The notes: generated by a model not told the origin, from the sequence alone. Shown: positions 1 through 11,659, numbered from the stretch's first letter. The stretch is DNA of 64,000 nucleotides from Coenobita brevimanus (GCA_032717465.1 CM064632.1:29041237-29105236), one strand, 5' to 3'. Numbers and translations are program-made.

Positions 1-540
1 AAACGATCCACGTCTGTATTATTATCATTTTTGCCAATATGCCTTGTGGAAAACCTGTAAAAGGACGAAAATCTAGGCCAAGTTAAAGTGAAAAAACTAT
101 AGTAGCGAGGACAGGGGAAGAAATCACGGGACTGAGGTGTTAAAAGCTGAATGAAAACCATGTGAAAACAGATAAAATAATTACCAGGTTGTCGAACTGA
201 TGCGATTAAAGACATTCGGGATAATCGACAGTTGTTGGTTTCGTTATAGACCTACTTTGCTTCAAGACATTTTGAGTTTGGGGCCACGATTTTGCACTCC
301 CGATATGAAAAAATGACAATGCAAAATACCTGAGGCTTCTGATCTTCTCTTACACCATAATTATGCTAACGCCAGACGATGTACTTCGGCTAAAAGATCG
401 ATAAAGGCATTGGGACAGTTCAGAATGTCAGAATTTAAGTGTGTACAAACAGAAATGCAGAATATATTTTCCCATGTAATTAATGTTTCTTCAAATCAAG
501 TACCCAAAGCACGCACTTGTACGCACCCGAACGCACGCAC
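1..540. other. unannotated AT-rich sequence
   Basis: No exon, repeat unit or RNA gene is recognised here. Short open frames lack codon structure. Presumed intronic or intergenic DNA. Confidence 0.5.
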
Positions 541-561
541 ATACACACGGAAGCATATACT

Positions 562-602
562 AAAAAAAAAAAAAAAAAAGACATACCTAATCAGATCCAG
601 CT

Positions 603-654
<52 letters not shown>
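562..654. repeat. A-tract followed by (AG)n microsatellite
   Basis: A run of A at 562-579 is followed, after a short spacer, by an uninterrupted (AG)n tract at 605-654. Dinucleotide arrays like this recur throughout the window. Confidence 0.95.
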
Positions 655-657
<3 letters not shown>

Positions 658-1082
658 GTCACAGCATGTCAAAAGGAGTGTAAACATAGTAGGGGACGTG
701 TAGTCTACGAGTAAATAGTAACACGGTTGCGAGTATCGGTATCGGTGTTGTTGTCTGTTGCTGTGCACTTGATGATGGTAGTTGTAGTTGTGGTTGTTAT
801 GATTGTTTTTTGTTGTTGCTGCATAATTCTGGTATGTCTGGCTGAGAAGATCTCCCGACCACATGTAAGCAACTGCTGTGGGACCTTCCTACAGGAGTGC
901 AGTACAGTACATACACCGTGTAGGGAACGGGCGCCCCCTTATAGTAGACAGCTCCTCGCCAAGGTCGGATCAGGGTCCTTCCCCACGACGAGGTGCAGGG
1001 AAATATGAGTCGTTTTGGCTCCCGGGTGGACGCTGCAACTGCTTCGCTCCACCGTACAGAGCCACCACGTGTAGGCTCCTCA

Positions 1083-1900
1083 TCAGCTCCTGGTACTGTA
1101 GTTGTTGGTGGTAGTGGTAGTTGGTGGGTGTGGTTGGTGATGGCGATAGTTGTAGTTGCAAAAGTTGTTGGCTGTAAACGCTAGTTTGGCGGGAGTTGTG
1201 GTTGCCTGTTGCAGTGGTTGACAGCTGTGGATATCGTTGGTAGCTGTGACTGGTGACTGAAGTTGTTGATGGCGATAGTTGCAGAAGTGGTTGGTATTTG
1301 TGGCTGATAGTTGTTGGCGATGGTGGACTTTGGTTGATAGTGGTAGTTGTGGTTTGTAGTTATGGTAGTGAAAGACTGTTGTATTTATTGGAGGTAGTTG
1401 TGGTTGGTGGTTGTCTTGGTGATGGTGGTTTTGGTTGCAGGTAATGATTGTGGTTGATTGATGTAGCAATTGTTGGTTTGATCTTGGTTGATGGTTGTAG
1501 GTGCTGTGCATGGAAGTAATTGTGGCTGTTAGTAGTGGTTACCTTGATTGATAGGGTAGATGTGGTTGGTGGTTGTACTTTTGGGTATAGTTGTTAATGG
1601 TGGTAGTAGTCTGGGTTGTGCTAGCTTTAGTGGATGGAATAGCTGTGATTGGTGGTTCTACATGTGGATGTAATTGTTAATGGTATTAGTTGTGGTTGTT
1701 GGTGATGATTGCTTTGGTGGATGGGATAATTGTGGTTGATGGTTGTACTTTTGATAATAAGCCGTGGTGAAATTGATTGTTGTAGTTGTGGTGGGTGTAG
1801 CAATGATGTGGTAGTTATGGCTAATGGTTGTAGTTGCTGTTCATGGTGGTTGTGGTGGATGGGTGATATTGATGGAGGTAATTGTTGATGATGATTGTAG
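1083..1900. repeat. GT-rich cryptic repeat (TTG/GGT-type)
   Basis: About 800 bp in which the + strand is made almost entirely of short words such as GTTG, GGTTG, TAGTTGTGG and GGTGGT, with few C residues. No fixed period is visible, so this is cryptically simple DNA and not a clean minisatellite. Open frames on either strand give N/H/T/Q- or V/G-rich low-complexity peptides and are not genes. Confidence 0.75.
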
Positions 1901-2035
1901 TTTGGGGGGTATCAGTCATACCTTTTGTCGTGTTTATTAGTTTTCTGTGGATAGTAGTTTTGCTGTTAGTAGAGAGTTATGGTCTAAATTTTCCTTCCTC
2001 GAGTTAAATAATTGCAGCCTTTCCCTGCCGTCTTA

Positions 2036-2090
2036 ATCAAACCTAACCTAACCCATCCTGACGTAACGTAATCTGACCTAACTGACTGAT
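2036..2090. repeat. degenerate interstitial telomere-like motifs (CCTAA)
   Basis: Several CCTAACC words occur together (for example at 2041-2055), resembling the reverse complement of the arthropod telomere unit TTAGG. Only two or three exact units are present, so this is a degenerate interstitial patch and not a telomere. Confidence 0.45.
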
Positions 2091-2411
2091 TCATACCTTT
2101 CAGCCCCAGCTTACCCATCCCACACCTTTCCTTAGCCAGTTTATATTCAGTCCCTCCTCTCCTACCCACATTCCTCTTCACGCAATATTCCCCAACGCTT
2201 AAAACTCGCCCATGAAAACGTCGTAAGGCTTAAATTGGTGTTGACGCAGCTTTAGGCCCGCATCGTTTAACAAGTGAAAATACGCCTCATCCCCTCATAG
2301 CAAGGCAGTCCAAGGCTCTCGTAGCAATCTTACCTTTTACTACGAAGCTTATTTTAATGTTTTTCTGGCTCCTTCTACAGTATTGTATTTTTACACAGGT
2401 TACTACGAGAA

Positions 2412-2427
2412 TACACACACAGACACA

Positions 2428-2488
<61 letters not shown>

Positions 2489-2503
2489 CCTTCATTTTTA
2501 TCG

Positions 2504-2535
<32 letters not shown>
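2412..2535. repeat. (AC)n microsatellite and T-tract
   Basis: An (AC)n tract with an early AGAC interruption runs to 2487. A T-run follows at 2505-2535. Confidence 0.95.
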
Positions 2536-2536
<1 letters not shown>

Positions 2537-2589
2537 TTGGAAATTTTACCTCATCCGGAATAGAATTTCGAGCTGCAAGGTGTAGATGA

Positions 2590-3360
2590 AAGATTGGTTA
2601 ACCTCTTCATATCTTTTTCTGGATAGCAAGAGTTACTCCCCCCCACCTGTCAATAAATAGGACTGAAATATCACGACCACGACTTCTCGAATGTGGTTTT
2701 TCCATCATATTAGATAATTTTTTCATCTGTGAGTGAGTTACAGGAAACAGTTCTAATATTCTCACTTGGACTTATTCTTGGTCATGATACCTACGGTATA
2801 GAATGATTTTTCAGCTAACACAAGACGATTTTATTTAACTGAGAGTGAGTCATAGGAGTCTGATGGTGTCAGGGTATATGTGACGTATATATCAAGGTCC
2901 AAAGTATGACATAAAAACTTTTTCTGTATTTTGAAGCAGTAGTAGCGGTATTTACATTAACAAAAACCTTCACAGTGAAGTAATTTTTGGCAATCTAATG
3001 CAAGGGAGAACATTTTTTTTTGGCCAGAGAACTACAGGTTAGTTATCAACACATTAGCACACTCAGGCTTATACGAATCACTCGTGAAGAAAGTCATCTG
3101 ATGTTAGGTGGAATCGAATCCTAGCTATGCCGATGATAAACATTATCAGTGTTAGACTCCTATGATTTCTTCTCATGTTATTATGATCATCTGGCATAAG
3201 CTGGAACTAAGTAGTAGTGTGGTGCCGATCATGAGTGTGCTAATTTCTTTAGGGATGTCATTATTATTCTATCCTTCCTGCAAGTTGATGATTTTATTCA
3301 GCTTCGAATAGAGTTTTCGAAATGGAAACAGCTTTTCAAACTGCTGTCATCAATTACTGT
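2590..3360. other. unannotated sequence with MITE family B remnants
   Basis: No gene seen. At 2817-2865 there is a piece of the CAGACGATTTTATT repeat family: AAGACGATTTTATTTAAC followed by a GAGTGAGTCATAGGAG-type stretch. It is described more fully at 21625-21731. The rest is anonymous. Confidence 0.5.
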
Positions 3361-3370
3361 ACTCCTTCTT

Positions 3371-3484
3371 TATACCCGCTGCCAGACAACTTGTCTATTA
3401 AGACCCGCCCCTCCTCACCCACCGCCCGGAGAGTGGGTGAGGAGGGGCGGGGCTTAAGGGACAAGTTACCTAACGGCGGGTATA
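3371..3484. repeat. imperfect inverted repeat (fold-back element)
   Basis: Two 52-bp arms, 3371-3422 and 3433-3484, are reverse complements at about 44 of 52 positions and are separated by a 10-bp loop. The inner 18 bp of each arm (CCCGCCCCTCCTCACCCA) is perfectly complementary. The outer part carries the mismatches. Could be a small fold-back MITE or a palindromic insertion. Confidence 0.85.
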
Positions 3485-3855
3485 GGGGGTTCTCCGAGGG
3501 TGAATTAAATCATCGGGTAACAGCAAAATTTTAATAAAAATTTTCTCGAACTGAAGGGGTTGACTTATATATAAAAATTTGTGAAGCTACTATAGCTCTC
3601 TTCGGCCAGTTATATTCATCAAAAGAATGGCTTCCCTTTCTCTGTGAGTTACCGAGAACCGAAACACTACAGGCCCCACTACACAGCAGGACACTGAAAC
3701 CTACTTGCTCACAGCGAATGCAATTAATAACACAGATAGCATAATTACCACTGAAACTGCTTCTCTCTGGTTGCCAGCCAACACCTTTTGTTATAATATT
3801 TGTCCCCCCCCCCCTTTTTTTTCTGGAAACAAGCCTTGCCTAACTCACCCACAGC

Positions 3856-3857
<2 letters not shown>

Positions 3858-3886
<29 letters not shown>
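3858..3886. repeat. (GT)n microsatellite
   Basis: Uninterrupted GT tract immediately upstream of the reverse-transcriptase relic. Confidence 0.9.
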
Positions 3887-3915
3887 CAGATCTATAAAGT
3901 TGTGAATTCAAATGG

Positions 3916-4366
3916 ATGGAACAAATGTCAAAAGTTCAATATTCAGTAGCGAAGAAATTTAACAAAACTCGACGATTCATTGACGATTTAATATCCTTAA
4001 ACAATGATGGAGAAATGAATGAAAAGATAAAGAAATATCCGGAAGCACTAGTATTAAATAAAGAAAATACCGACAAGTGCCAAGCAAGTTTTGGGAAATT
4101 AACATCAAAACAGAAAACAAAATTATGTCAACAAAACTCTGTGATAAGAGATTATTATAATTTTGAAATTGCATTATATCCCAATTTGTCGGCAAACACA
4201 CCTTGAGTTCCAGCGTGTGGTGTAGGCTATACATGTCTCATTGGCTACGGGTCGCAAAGACAAGTACAAATTTGGAATACATTAATACAAGAATCCAACA
4301 GATCACAAGAAACTTTCTCAGTCAAGGATTTTTCGAAAGAATTATGTAAGACATTAAAAAAAAAAG
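3916..4366 (+). pseudogene. decayed reverse-transcriptase fragment of a retroelement
   Basis: The frame from 3916 encodes a palm-like segment with FIDDLISLNN near residues 21-30, followed by YPEAL, LNKENTDKCQASF and NFEIALYP. These match the order Y/F-IDDL, YPEEL, FLDL and F.F.I..FP that I associate with a family of invertebrate retroelement polymerases (from memory, not searched). After an in-frame stop at 4204-4206 the same frame continues with PACGVGY and FSKELCKTLKK, resembling that family's downstream P.YGVY and KL..TFKKF blocks. The segment lacks the fingers and the catalytic upstream region, has at least one stop, and starts just after a GT tract. It is a dead 5'-truncated copy. The element class (Penelope-like or other) is not settled from the sequence. 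Confidence 0.55.
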
Positions 4367-4519
4367 TATCATCGTCACTATAACTCCTTCAGACATCTGA
4401 CAGAAGAAGTACCGTACACAGTCTTACATGAGAAATATTTGATACAGCTACGGGTACAACAGTATCCCAGGGCCGTCGACGGGCAGAGGGTGCTCACGGG
4501 ATCCCCCCTGGCTCTGTAG

Positions 4520-4715
4520 GAAATTAAAATCGACTATAACAAAAACCAATTATACCTTCCAGTTTGGACTTAACTGGATAGGAGTTAATCGAACATAACA
4601 ACAAACTATTCCTCTGAATTACAACAACCGATTATACCTACCAGTTTAGACTCAACTGGGTGCTACTTAATCGACTATGACAGCAACAAACTATTCCTAC
4701 CTAATTGAATTCCAC
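4520..4715. repeat. degenerate tandem repeat, about 82-bp unit
   Basis: Related blocks recur: ACCAATTATACC near 4545 and ACCGATTATACC near 4627, each followed by a CCAGTTTRGACTYAACTGG stretch and a TTAATCGAMYATRACA stretch. Two to two-and-a-half diverged units. Confidence 0.55.
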
Positions 4716-4984
4716 TGGATGTGGCATATTTGTCATATCTTTTCATGTATTTGTGTGCTCGCGTACGTAGGCTTTGCACTTATTTCTGCAGCCCTGAATG
4801 ATAGTCAACAAATAAGTAATAAGACTCCTACATTCGGTGACAACTGGACCTGTGCGATATTTGTTATAAAATTTTGGTGCATTTGATATGCTGAGTCGGT
4901 GACACCAATGGTCGGGACACCTCATGTATTCTGTTCCTGGTAACACCAGGTGATTTTATTACTCTGGGAATGAGTTGTAGAATC

Positions 4985-5175
4985 CTTAGTGTTAAAATAC
5001 CCGATACATACATACATACGTACATGCAATATACACATACAATATTTACTTGGTACATACGTACATAGTACATAACCTACAAACATACATGCATCACACA
5101 CCTACGGTATCAACTTGGTACGTACATACATATATACATACATAAATTACTTGTACATGCAGTACATACAACACA
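4985..5175. repeat. degenerate TACA-rich simple repeat
   Basis: Many ACATACATAC and GTACATAC words without a strict period. Low-complexity DNA, no gene. Confidence 0.7.
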
Positions 5176-5337
5176 TACTTATGGATCTTAGTCATCAGGG
5201 CTGAAGTTTGCAGTTTGTCTGTTCATTATGTTCTTGACTATTTCAGTTGTTGCCCATTATTATCTGTACAGTTGTTCAAAGGAGGTATATAAATTTTTTG
5301 TGGAAGTAATGACGTTGCAGCTATTATAAATTATGTG

Positions 5338-5359
5338 ATTTTATTTTTTGCAGGTAAGT
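5338..5359 (+). promoter_or_regulatory. candidate recursive (ratchet) splice site
   Basis: The sequence ATTTTATTTTTTGCAG is followed directly by GTAAGT, with the acceptor AG at 5352-5353 and the donor GT at 5354-5355. This is the zero-length-exon arrangement known from recursive splicing in long arthropod introns: pyrimidine tract, CAG, then a consensus donor. It lies on the same strand as, and about 27.6 kb upstream of, the glutamate-receptor exon, where a long intron would be expected. A chance match cannot be excluded in AT-rich DNA. Confidence 0.45.
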
Positions 5360-6122
<763 letters not shown>

Positions 6123-6884
6123 TTGGTAACCTGCCTTGAAATCTGTCTCCCTGCTTTGAGCTTCCTCTTGTGTTGCTCAAGCAGTTCTTTTCTGCCGTAG
6201 CCTACTTTTATTTGATTTGCGAATTTTTACTGCTTTTTCATATAGCCATGTAGTAAGGTAAACAGAAATAAAAACAGCATTGATGACAGAACTCACTGTG
6301 CTGTCAGAGAGAGAGAAAATATCTGCCAGTCAGTGGCGGTCCAAGGAAGGGGGTGGGGCTTATGGGAGTTCCCCAACGGTTTTAATGCTTTTTTTATTTT
6401 TTTTTTTTTTATAAAGCGAGTATATGGATACCTGGGTGTAATAAATAATGAAAAGCATATACTACCACATAAGATCACTTTCATTAGGAGATTATTCCGA
6501 GCTTGTAGTACTGGCATTTGTCATTCTGTCATGCATGCGTACATACGCTTTTAATCAAAGGAGCTTATAATCCAGCACAGCTTCAGTGGTTCCTGTTCAC
6601 CATCCACTGAACATTGGCAGAATTATTTGGTGACATGATATCTGGAGAAAGAGGGGCGAAGGGGTGTCCGCATCACACAGGCTATATCTAACCCCTTCAG
6701 TTTGGTAAGCCTCTCCCAAACAGAATAAAACTGATTGAAGATATCAGGAATATAAAGAAGTCCACAGGCTGTACAGGTTATTGGCCACCAAAGAAGTTTA
6801 TAGTCCATTATTATTATGGTGTCATCACATCAGAATTACAGTTGGATGACTTAAGACCAGTTTCACAGCTGCTGTGTAATCCGA

Positions 6885-7062
6885 CCTGTACTAATACTTG
6901 CTTTCCTGTCAAGTTAAGGTGTTCACAGTTGCTGATGCGTGTTCTGACCTGTACTAATACTTGCTTTCCTGTCAAGTTAAGGTATTCACAGTTGCCGATG
7001 CTTGTTCTGACCTGTACTAATACTTGCTCTCCTCAGGTGTGGGTTTCACACTTGCCACTTTT
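6885..7062. repeat. 63-bp minisatellite, about 2.8 copies
   Basis: The block CCTGTACTAATACTTGCTTT begins at 6885, 6948 and 7011, a strict period of 63 bp. The first two units are nearly identical over CTGTCAAGTTAAGG and CACAGTTGC. The third diverges after CTTGCTCTCCT. The period is a multiple of three, so one frame stays open across the array and gives a 21-residue peptide repeat. With no other coding support I treat it as a minisatellite. Confidence 0.85.
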
Positions 7063-7203
7063 TGTCCAAACAGTACAAGCCGTACTGTACGTGTGAATTA
7101 GACATAGTGGAATAGTAGGTGAACCTTTGTCGTGATTGTACCTAGGAGTGTGAGACCATTGCATCCCATTGATGTAAAAAAATAAAATAAATCCCCCTCC
7201 CGA

Positions 7204-7207
<4 letters not shown>

Positions 7208-7235
<28 letters not shown>
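7208..7235. repeat. (TA)n microsatellite
   Basis: Uninterrupted TA tract. Confidence 0.9.
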
Positions 7236-7238
<3 letters not shown>

Positions 7239-7347
7239 AGTGTCGTAAAAGAAAGTTGGTAATGAGTAAGGACGAAGTTTTGATTGAAATGTATAGGCTA
7301 GTGAAGGCTTTACACTCCCTTCTTACTTCTGGCCAAAAGAAACTGCT

Positions 7348-7415
7348 TTAACTCTCCTCAGGTAGACCTACAGTTTCGCTTACGACTTAGGTACATCTGG
7401 GTCTGTCAGACCCAG

Positions 7416-7459
<44 letters not shown>

Positions 7460-7972
7460 ATAGTGCCACACGTTTCATATAATGAATTCCTGAATACCCC
7501 TCAGTGTATTAGGTCTTATCAGTTACAAAATTATGCAAATAAATTTTGATTCGCGTAACTGTACATATTTCAACAAAAAATCGAAATAAATGCCAAACCA
7601 CGAAACAAAGAACACTAAAACAAAGAACACTATGAGCCTAGAACTTGTGTCACAACTTGAGGGATAGAGGTCCTTCATTATGGGCATAGTGGATGCCACA
7701 CAACATAAAGATAACCTGCAAGCTTGGAGTGAAAAAATCTCCCCCCTTCTCAGGTACACCTGGGTCTCACAGACCCGACATTCAATTCTGAGTGATATAC
7801 TGCAGAAACAAAGAAAGACGCGAAAGTAACCCCCCTACACCCTGAATGGGCACAAAAAGTTAGGAAACTAAATGAGAAGGACAGGGATCCCAAACATTTA
7901 TAAGTTATTGAACTAAAGCATCGAAGAAATCGCCCGGGTCTGTCAGACCCAGGTGTACCTGAGGAGGGTTAA
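7348..7972. mobile_element. piggyBac-like non-autonomous element with TTAA ends
   Basis: The block is bounded by TTAA at 7348-7351 and 7969-7972. Inward of these the ends are inverted repeats: CTCTCCTCAGGTAGACCT on the left, and CCCTCCTCAGGTACACCT as the reverse complement of the right end. A subterminal palindrome CTGGGTCTGTCAGACCCAG lies at about 7396-7414, a near-identical one lies near the right end (about 7936-7951), and a related block is internal near 7752-7775. TTAA duplication and C-rich terminal repeats are hallmarks of the piggyBac superfamily. No transposase frame is present; the interior carries a long A-tract (about 7422-7456). The internal end-like block may mean a nested or composite copy. 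Confidence 0.6.
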
Positions 7973-8620
7973 AAAGAGGAGAGGGGATTCCTTAGCCAAA
8001 AGTTCATCCTTATGGTAATGAGCAGAGCTATCTAGTGGGAACGATATTTTTTACTGTGTTTTGACTACCTTTTCGTGAAACAATTAAATCCCAACCACAC
8101 ATGCCCCTCCCCCCAAAAGAAAAAAAATGGAAAGAGGAATTCAGTCGCCAGTACTCCTTTCCGTTTATAAATAAATGTATTAAACAAAGTGAGGAGTAAA
8201 AACTAACATCTGATCGTGAGTGTACCTAAAACAGTGAAACCACTACATCCCATCTATGCCTGGGTATACAGGACACTCCCATGGACAAAGGAAATTTACT
8301 GACCAGCATTCCTATGTATTTATAGACGAATAAGGACGATCTTTTGACAGTGAGTGTACCCAGCCTAACCATTAGACCCCATCCACACCTCCAGCCAAGA
8401 GAAACTCGCCGTGGAATGCTTCAAGCGGTAATTCTCACGTTTTAAGAAGTTGGATTCGGTAAAACTTGCTGGCTTCAGGGTGGGTAGCGGGAACGGCCAC
8501 AAAGTTAGGCGTCCTCTGCAAAGAATTTTACCCTCGTTGTCTTGTCTCCACCAAGCCACGGTTGTAGAATTTAGTTACTATTTTCGTATAATTTCAATGC
8601 TTTTTATTCGTTCATTGTTA
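7973..8620. other. unannotated sequence
   Basis: Anonymous DNA. The phrase GAGTGTACC occurs several times (about 7144, 8217, 8359) within loosely similar contexts, suggesting old diverged duplications, but no unit could be delimited. Confidence 0.4.
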
Positions 8621-8773
8621 TTTATGATGATGATGATAATGATGACAGTAATGATGATGATGACGATGATGTAATAATAATAATAATAGTAATAATAATT
8701 GTAGTAGTAAGAGTAGTAGTAGTAGTAATAGTAGTAGTAGTAGTAGTAGAGGTGGTAGTAGTAGTAGTTGTAA

Positions 8774-8804
<31 letters not shown>
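8621..8804. repeat. trinucleotide (GAT/TAA/TAG)n array
   Basis: Successive GAT, TAA and TAG trinucleotide stretches with point interruptions. Open minus-strand frames of poly-Y or poly-L are artefacts. Confidence 0.9.
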
Positions 8805-8805
<1 letters not shown>

Positions 8806-9243
8806 CATACAGTTTATTCATCCTTTTTGTATTGGAAGGGAGACGTATCACTAACCACTCTGATGATACTTCTGTGAACCCTGTGCGTGTCCTGCCAGTA
8901 ATTTCTCAATTCGTCCAGTGGCACGAGCAGGTTCGTAGACGCCTCAAAACGCCATGCATACTCACAAATCCCTCTGTGTATTTTTGGTCTTTTTCAATGA
9001 GATGACGTAACACTCGTTATTTGTGCTACCTCCCGTCGTTATTTAATGGGTTTAGAGATTTTGGATGCAGTTTTTCTTAACTCATTTCCTAAACGCAGTC
9101 TTACGCAGGAATTAATGTAAAATAAAAAATGCTGAAGGACTGAGATTATGTTGGAAAGTTACTGTTTCTTCCTCCTCCTTGTTTTCTTCCTTTTATTCTT
9201 TTGTTCTCTTTCTCATGTTTGTTGTTGTTTTGTTGTTACTCTT

Positions 9244-9821
9244 CTTATTTAGTAATAATATTATTGTTATTATTATTACCCGTCCCCGCCCCGAAGGGGC
9301 TCGAGGATGGGTACTGTTTTCACTAGGTTTGTCTGTCTGTCTGTTAACAACTTTTTCTCCAAAACTACTGGTGCGATTTTGACTAAAATTGCAAGGATGG
9401 CGGTCTATGACCCTCTGATCACCCGATAAAATATTGGGTCAAATTGGGCCAAGGTCCAGGCTGTAGGTCCCAAAAATGTAAAAAGAAAAAGAGAAATTGT
9501 TTTTTTCGCCATAACTCCTTTCAGACTCGTCATATCGACATGAAACCAAAACCTAAAGGTGCATTTTTCAAATCTGCATCCTATAACATGCCTCATTATA
9601 TCATGGGAATCACCCCCTCCCCCCCAGTTAGCAGCGGGAGGGTTAGTGTCAGGTGGGTCGGACTGTTTCGAATGGGCATAAAATCGTCAATTTTCACCCG
9701 ATTTACTCCAGATTTGAAATGTGACATCTCTGACAAGATATCCTGTTCTGTTCTGTTTATACGTCAGCACTAAAGTGACTGCCGGGTACGGGTTTGCTGT
9801 GCCTTGGCATCGCATATTATA

Positions 9822-9857
<36 letters not shown>
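9244..9857. mobile_element. interspersed non-coding repeat flanked by (TTA)n
   Basis: A unit of about 540 bp sits between two TTA arrays (9244-9279 and about 9818-9857). It opens with a short GC-rich hairpin, GCCCCGAAGGGGC. It also contains GTCTGTCTGTCTGTTAAC and CTCCAAAACTACTGG, and later CATAACTCCTTTCAGACTCG. This wording is typical of non-coding dispersed repeats of arthropods and molluscs. A 109-residue open frame inside has no recognisable domain. Confidence 0.5.
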
Positions 9858-9858
<1 letters not shown>

Positions 9859-9862
9859 TTAT

Positions 9863-9958
9863 TCACTCTCATCTTAAATGTCGGGACCAACTGCTTAGCC
9901 CCGGACTCCTACGCTCCTCATGGGGCAATGTAGGATTGGATGATGGATGGATGGATTA
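9863..9958 (+). mobile_element. 3' fragment of SINE-like repeat family 2
   Basis: About 95 bp closely matching the 3' part of the fuller copy at 28310-28621. Shared words are TCACTCTCATCTTAAAT, TACGCTCCTCATGGGGCAA and GTAGGATTGGATGATGG, ending in a short GGAT-type tail. The 5' part is missing. Confidence 0.75.
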
Positions 9959-10016
9959 TAATTATGATTATGATGATGATGATGATGATTATTATTATTA
10001 TTATTACTCTTACTAT
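9955..10016. repeat. GAT/ATT trinucleotide tract
   Basis: ATG/GAT and ATT repeats directly after the SINE-like tail. Confidence 0.85.
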
Positions 10017-10153
10017 TATTGTTATTTTTTATCCACGCCTTCATCCTGCAGGCGCCATGAGACCTACTCTGCTGTGCTCGGATGGACCCACGCAATTACT
10101 GGAGCAGTGGTTTTCTTGACGAGGTTTTATTTATTTTTATCTCGGTTTAATTC

Positions 10154-10490
10154 TTAGATAGACAGACAGATAGATAGATAGATAGATAGATGAATTCGCT
10201 CCCCAACGTTAGTTTCCCCCAAACTTCAACCACTGCAGTTCAAGTCCAAGTGTTATTATTATTATTATTTTTTTATTAATAGAGGGCACCTGTAATCTGG
10301 TGTATGGATTTTCTTTCTGTATTTAACTTGTTTTTCCTTCCTCTGTCCATCATCTGTAATAGATATGGATAGATAAATAGGTAGATAAATTGGTAGAGAT
10401 AGATAATTGGTAGATACATAAGTAGTTTGGTAGGTAGATAGATAATTTGTAGATAGATGGATAGATGGGTAGATAAATATTACAGCATAG
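10154..10490. repeat. GATA-type tetranucleotide tracts
   Basis: A clean (GATA)n run at about 10160-10192 and a degenerate GATA/GGTA-rich stretch at about 10365-10490, separated by an ATT tract. Confidence 0.8.
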
Positions 10491-11415
10491 CAATAAAGTG
10501 GTGGCTGTCAAACCAGTCGTGTATTTGTGTAACCAGTCATGGTGACGTGGTTTGGACCCGTATCGTCAAGGAAACAATTATCTTTGCAGTTCCGTCTGAA
10601 GATATTTTACAACATTCGAAACACAGTGAAAAACCTATCTCTACTAGTGCTTTTTTCAGATGGTTAAGAGTTTTCACTATGTATTCGTCAGACTTTGGGA
10701 AGATACTCGTGTGTGTCAGCACCAAGGGACTGTGAAACCAGTTTTAGCCACTCAGCCCTAACACGTCCTCTTCTTTTTATTCAGTTTGCAATAGTCATTT
10801 CACATTGCAAGGATTAGATGTAACATTGAATCATACCATCATTACGAGAGACCCTTCCTGAGTCAAATAAGTACTCTGATAAAGCGAGAATGAATTAATG
10901 AGATTGTCCCTCTTATACAAGGGGTGAATGTTTCTAACCTACACACAGCTGCAAGGCTTGGAATTAATGTTTATCAGTTACACAGACGATCTACCTATAG
11001 GTCTTTCTATCTATCTGCATCTGTCTGTCTGTATTCATCTATTTTCATCTGTCTGTATCTGTAGATATCAGTGTCAACCTATCTGTCTATATCTGTTTAT
11101 CTCTCTATATGTCTTTCTGTCTGTCTATGAATCTATCTCTTGCCAGGAACCTTAATCTCATAATGGGTAGGCATAAACAGATCTCTTACACGCCGTCCTG
11201 TCCTCTTACATGTGGCCCCCTCCCTCAAACTCACACTTTCCTCTCTCATATACTCGTATCTCTGTACTCCATCCCTCCATCTCATCCTTGATCTCCAAAC
11301 AGATCTGGTAAGTCTGTCTTTCTTTAACAAGCGACACACAACAATCATATATACATGCAGGTCCCTAATTGTACTCCTGAGTGAACAGTGACACAAGAGT
11401 AATAATAATCAATCC
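10491..11415. other. unannotated sequence with CTGT/CTAT-rich patch
   Basis: Anonymous DNA. The only structure seen is a pyrimidine-rich CTGT/CTAT patch at about 11000-11145. Confidence 0.45.
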
Positions 11416-11418
11416 AAT

Positions 11419-11659
11419 GTCCGTATTCTCATCGAGTAAGGAAGCTCCCTGCCACCTGTTCCTAAATGATATATTTTGCTCATTATTCCTTACTGTCCTC
11501 TTCTGTCACTTAAATACTTAAAATACCACCATAAATCATTCAAATACCACCATACTCGGCTTAAATAACATACAAATTTGCGTTAACAAGACGTATCAAG
11601 AAATTAACCGCTGAAGAAGAGGTGCTAGGGAGCTTCCTTAACCGATGACAGTACGGGCC
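11419..11659. mobile_element. MITE family A, copy 1
   Basis: The left end reads CCGTATTCTCATCGAGTAAG then GAAGCTCCCT. The right end reads GGTGCTAGGGAGCTTCCTTA then ACCGATGACAGTACGGGCC. These are inverted repeats of roughly 45-55 bp. Four other copies are in the window (14605, 19461, 21871, 62932). No coding capacity. Confidence 0.8.

Noticed and set aside
6842..7096. small repetitive Cys-rich protein gene
   Set aside because: The open frame follows from a 63-bp repeat being a multiple of three; no signal peptide, splice sites or homolog recognised.
9444..9773. 109-residue hypothetical protein
   Set aside because: Lies inside an interspersed non-coding repeat; contains a lysine run and no domain.
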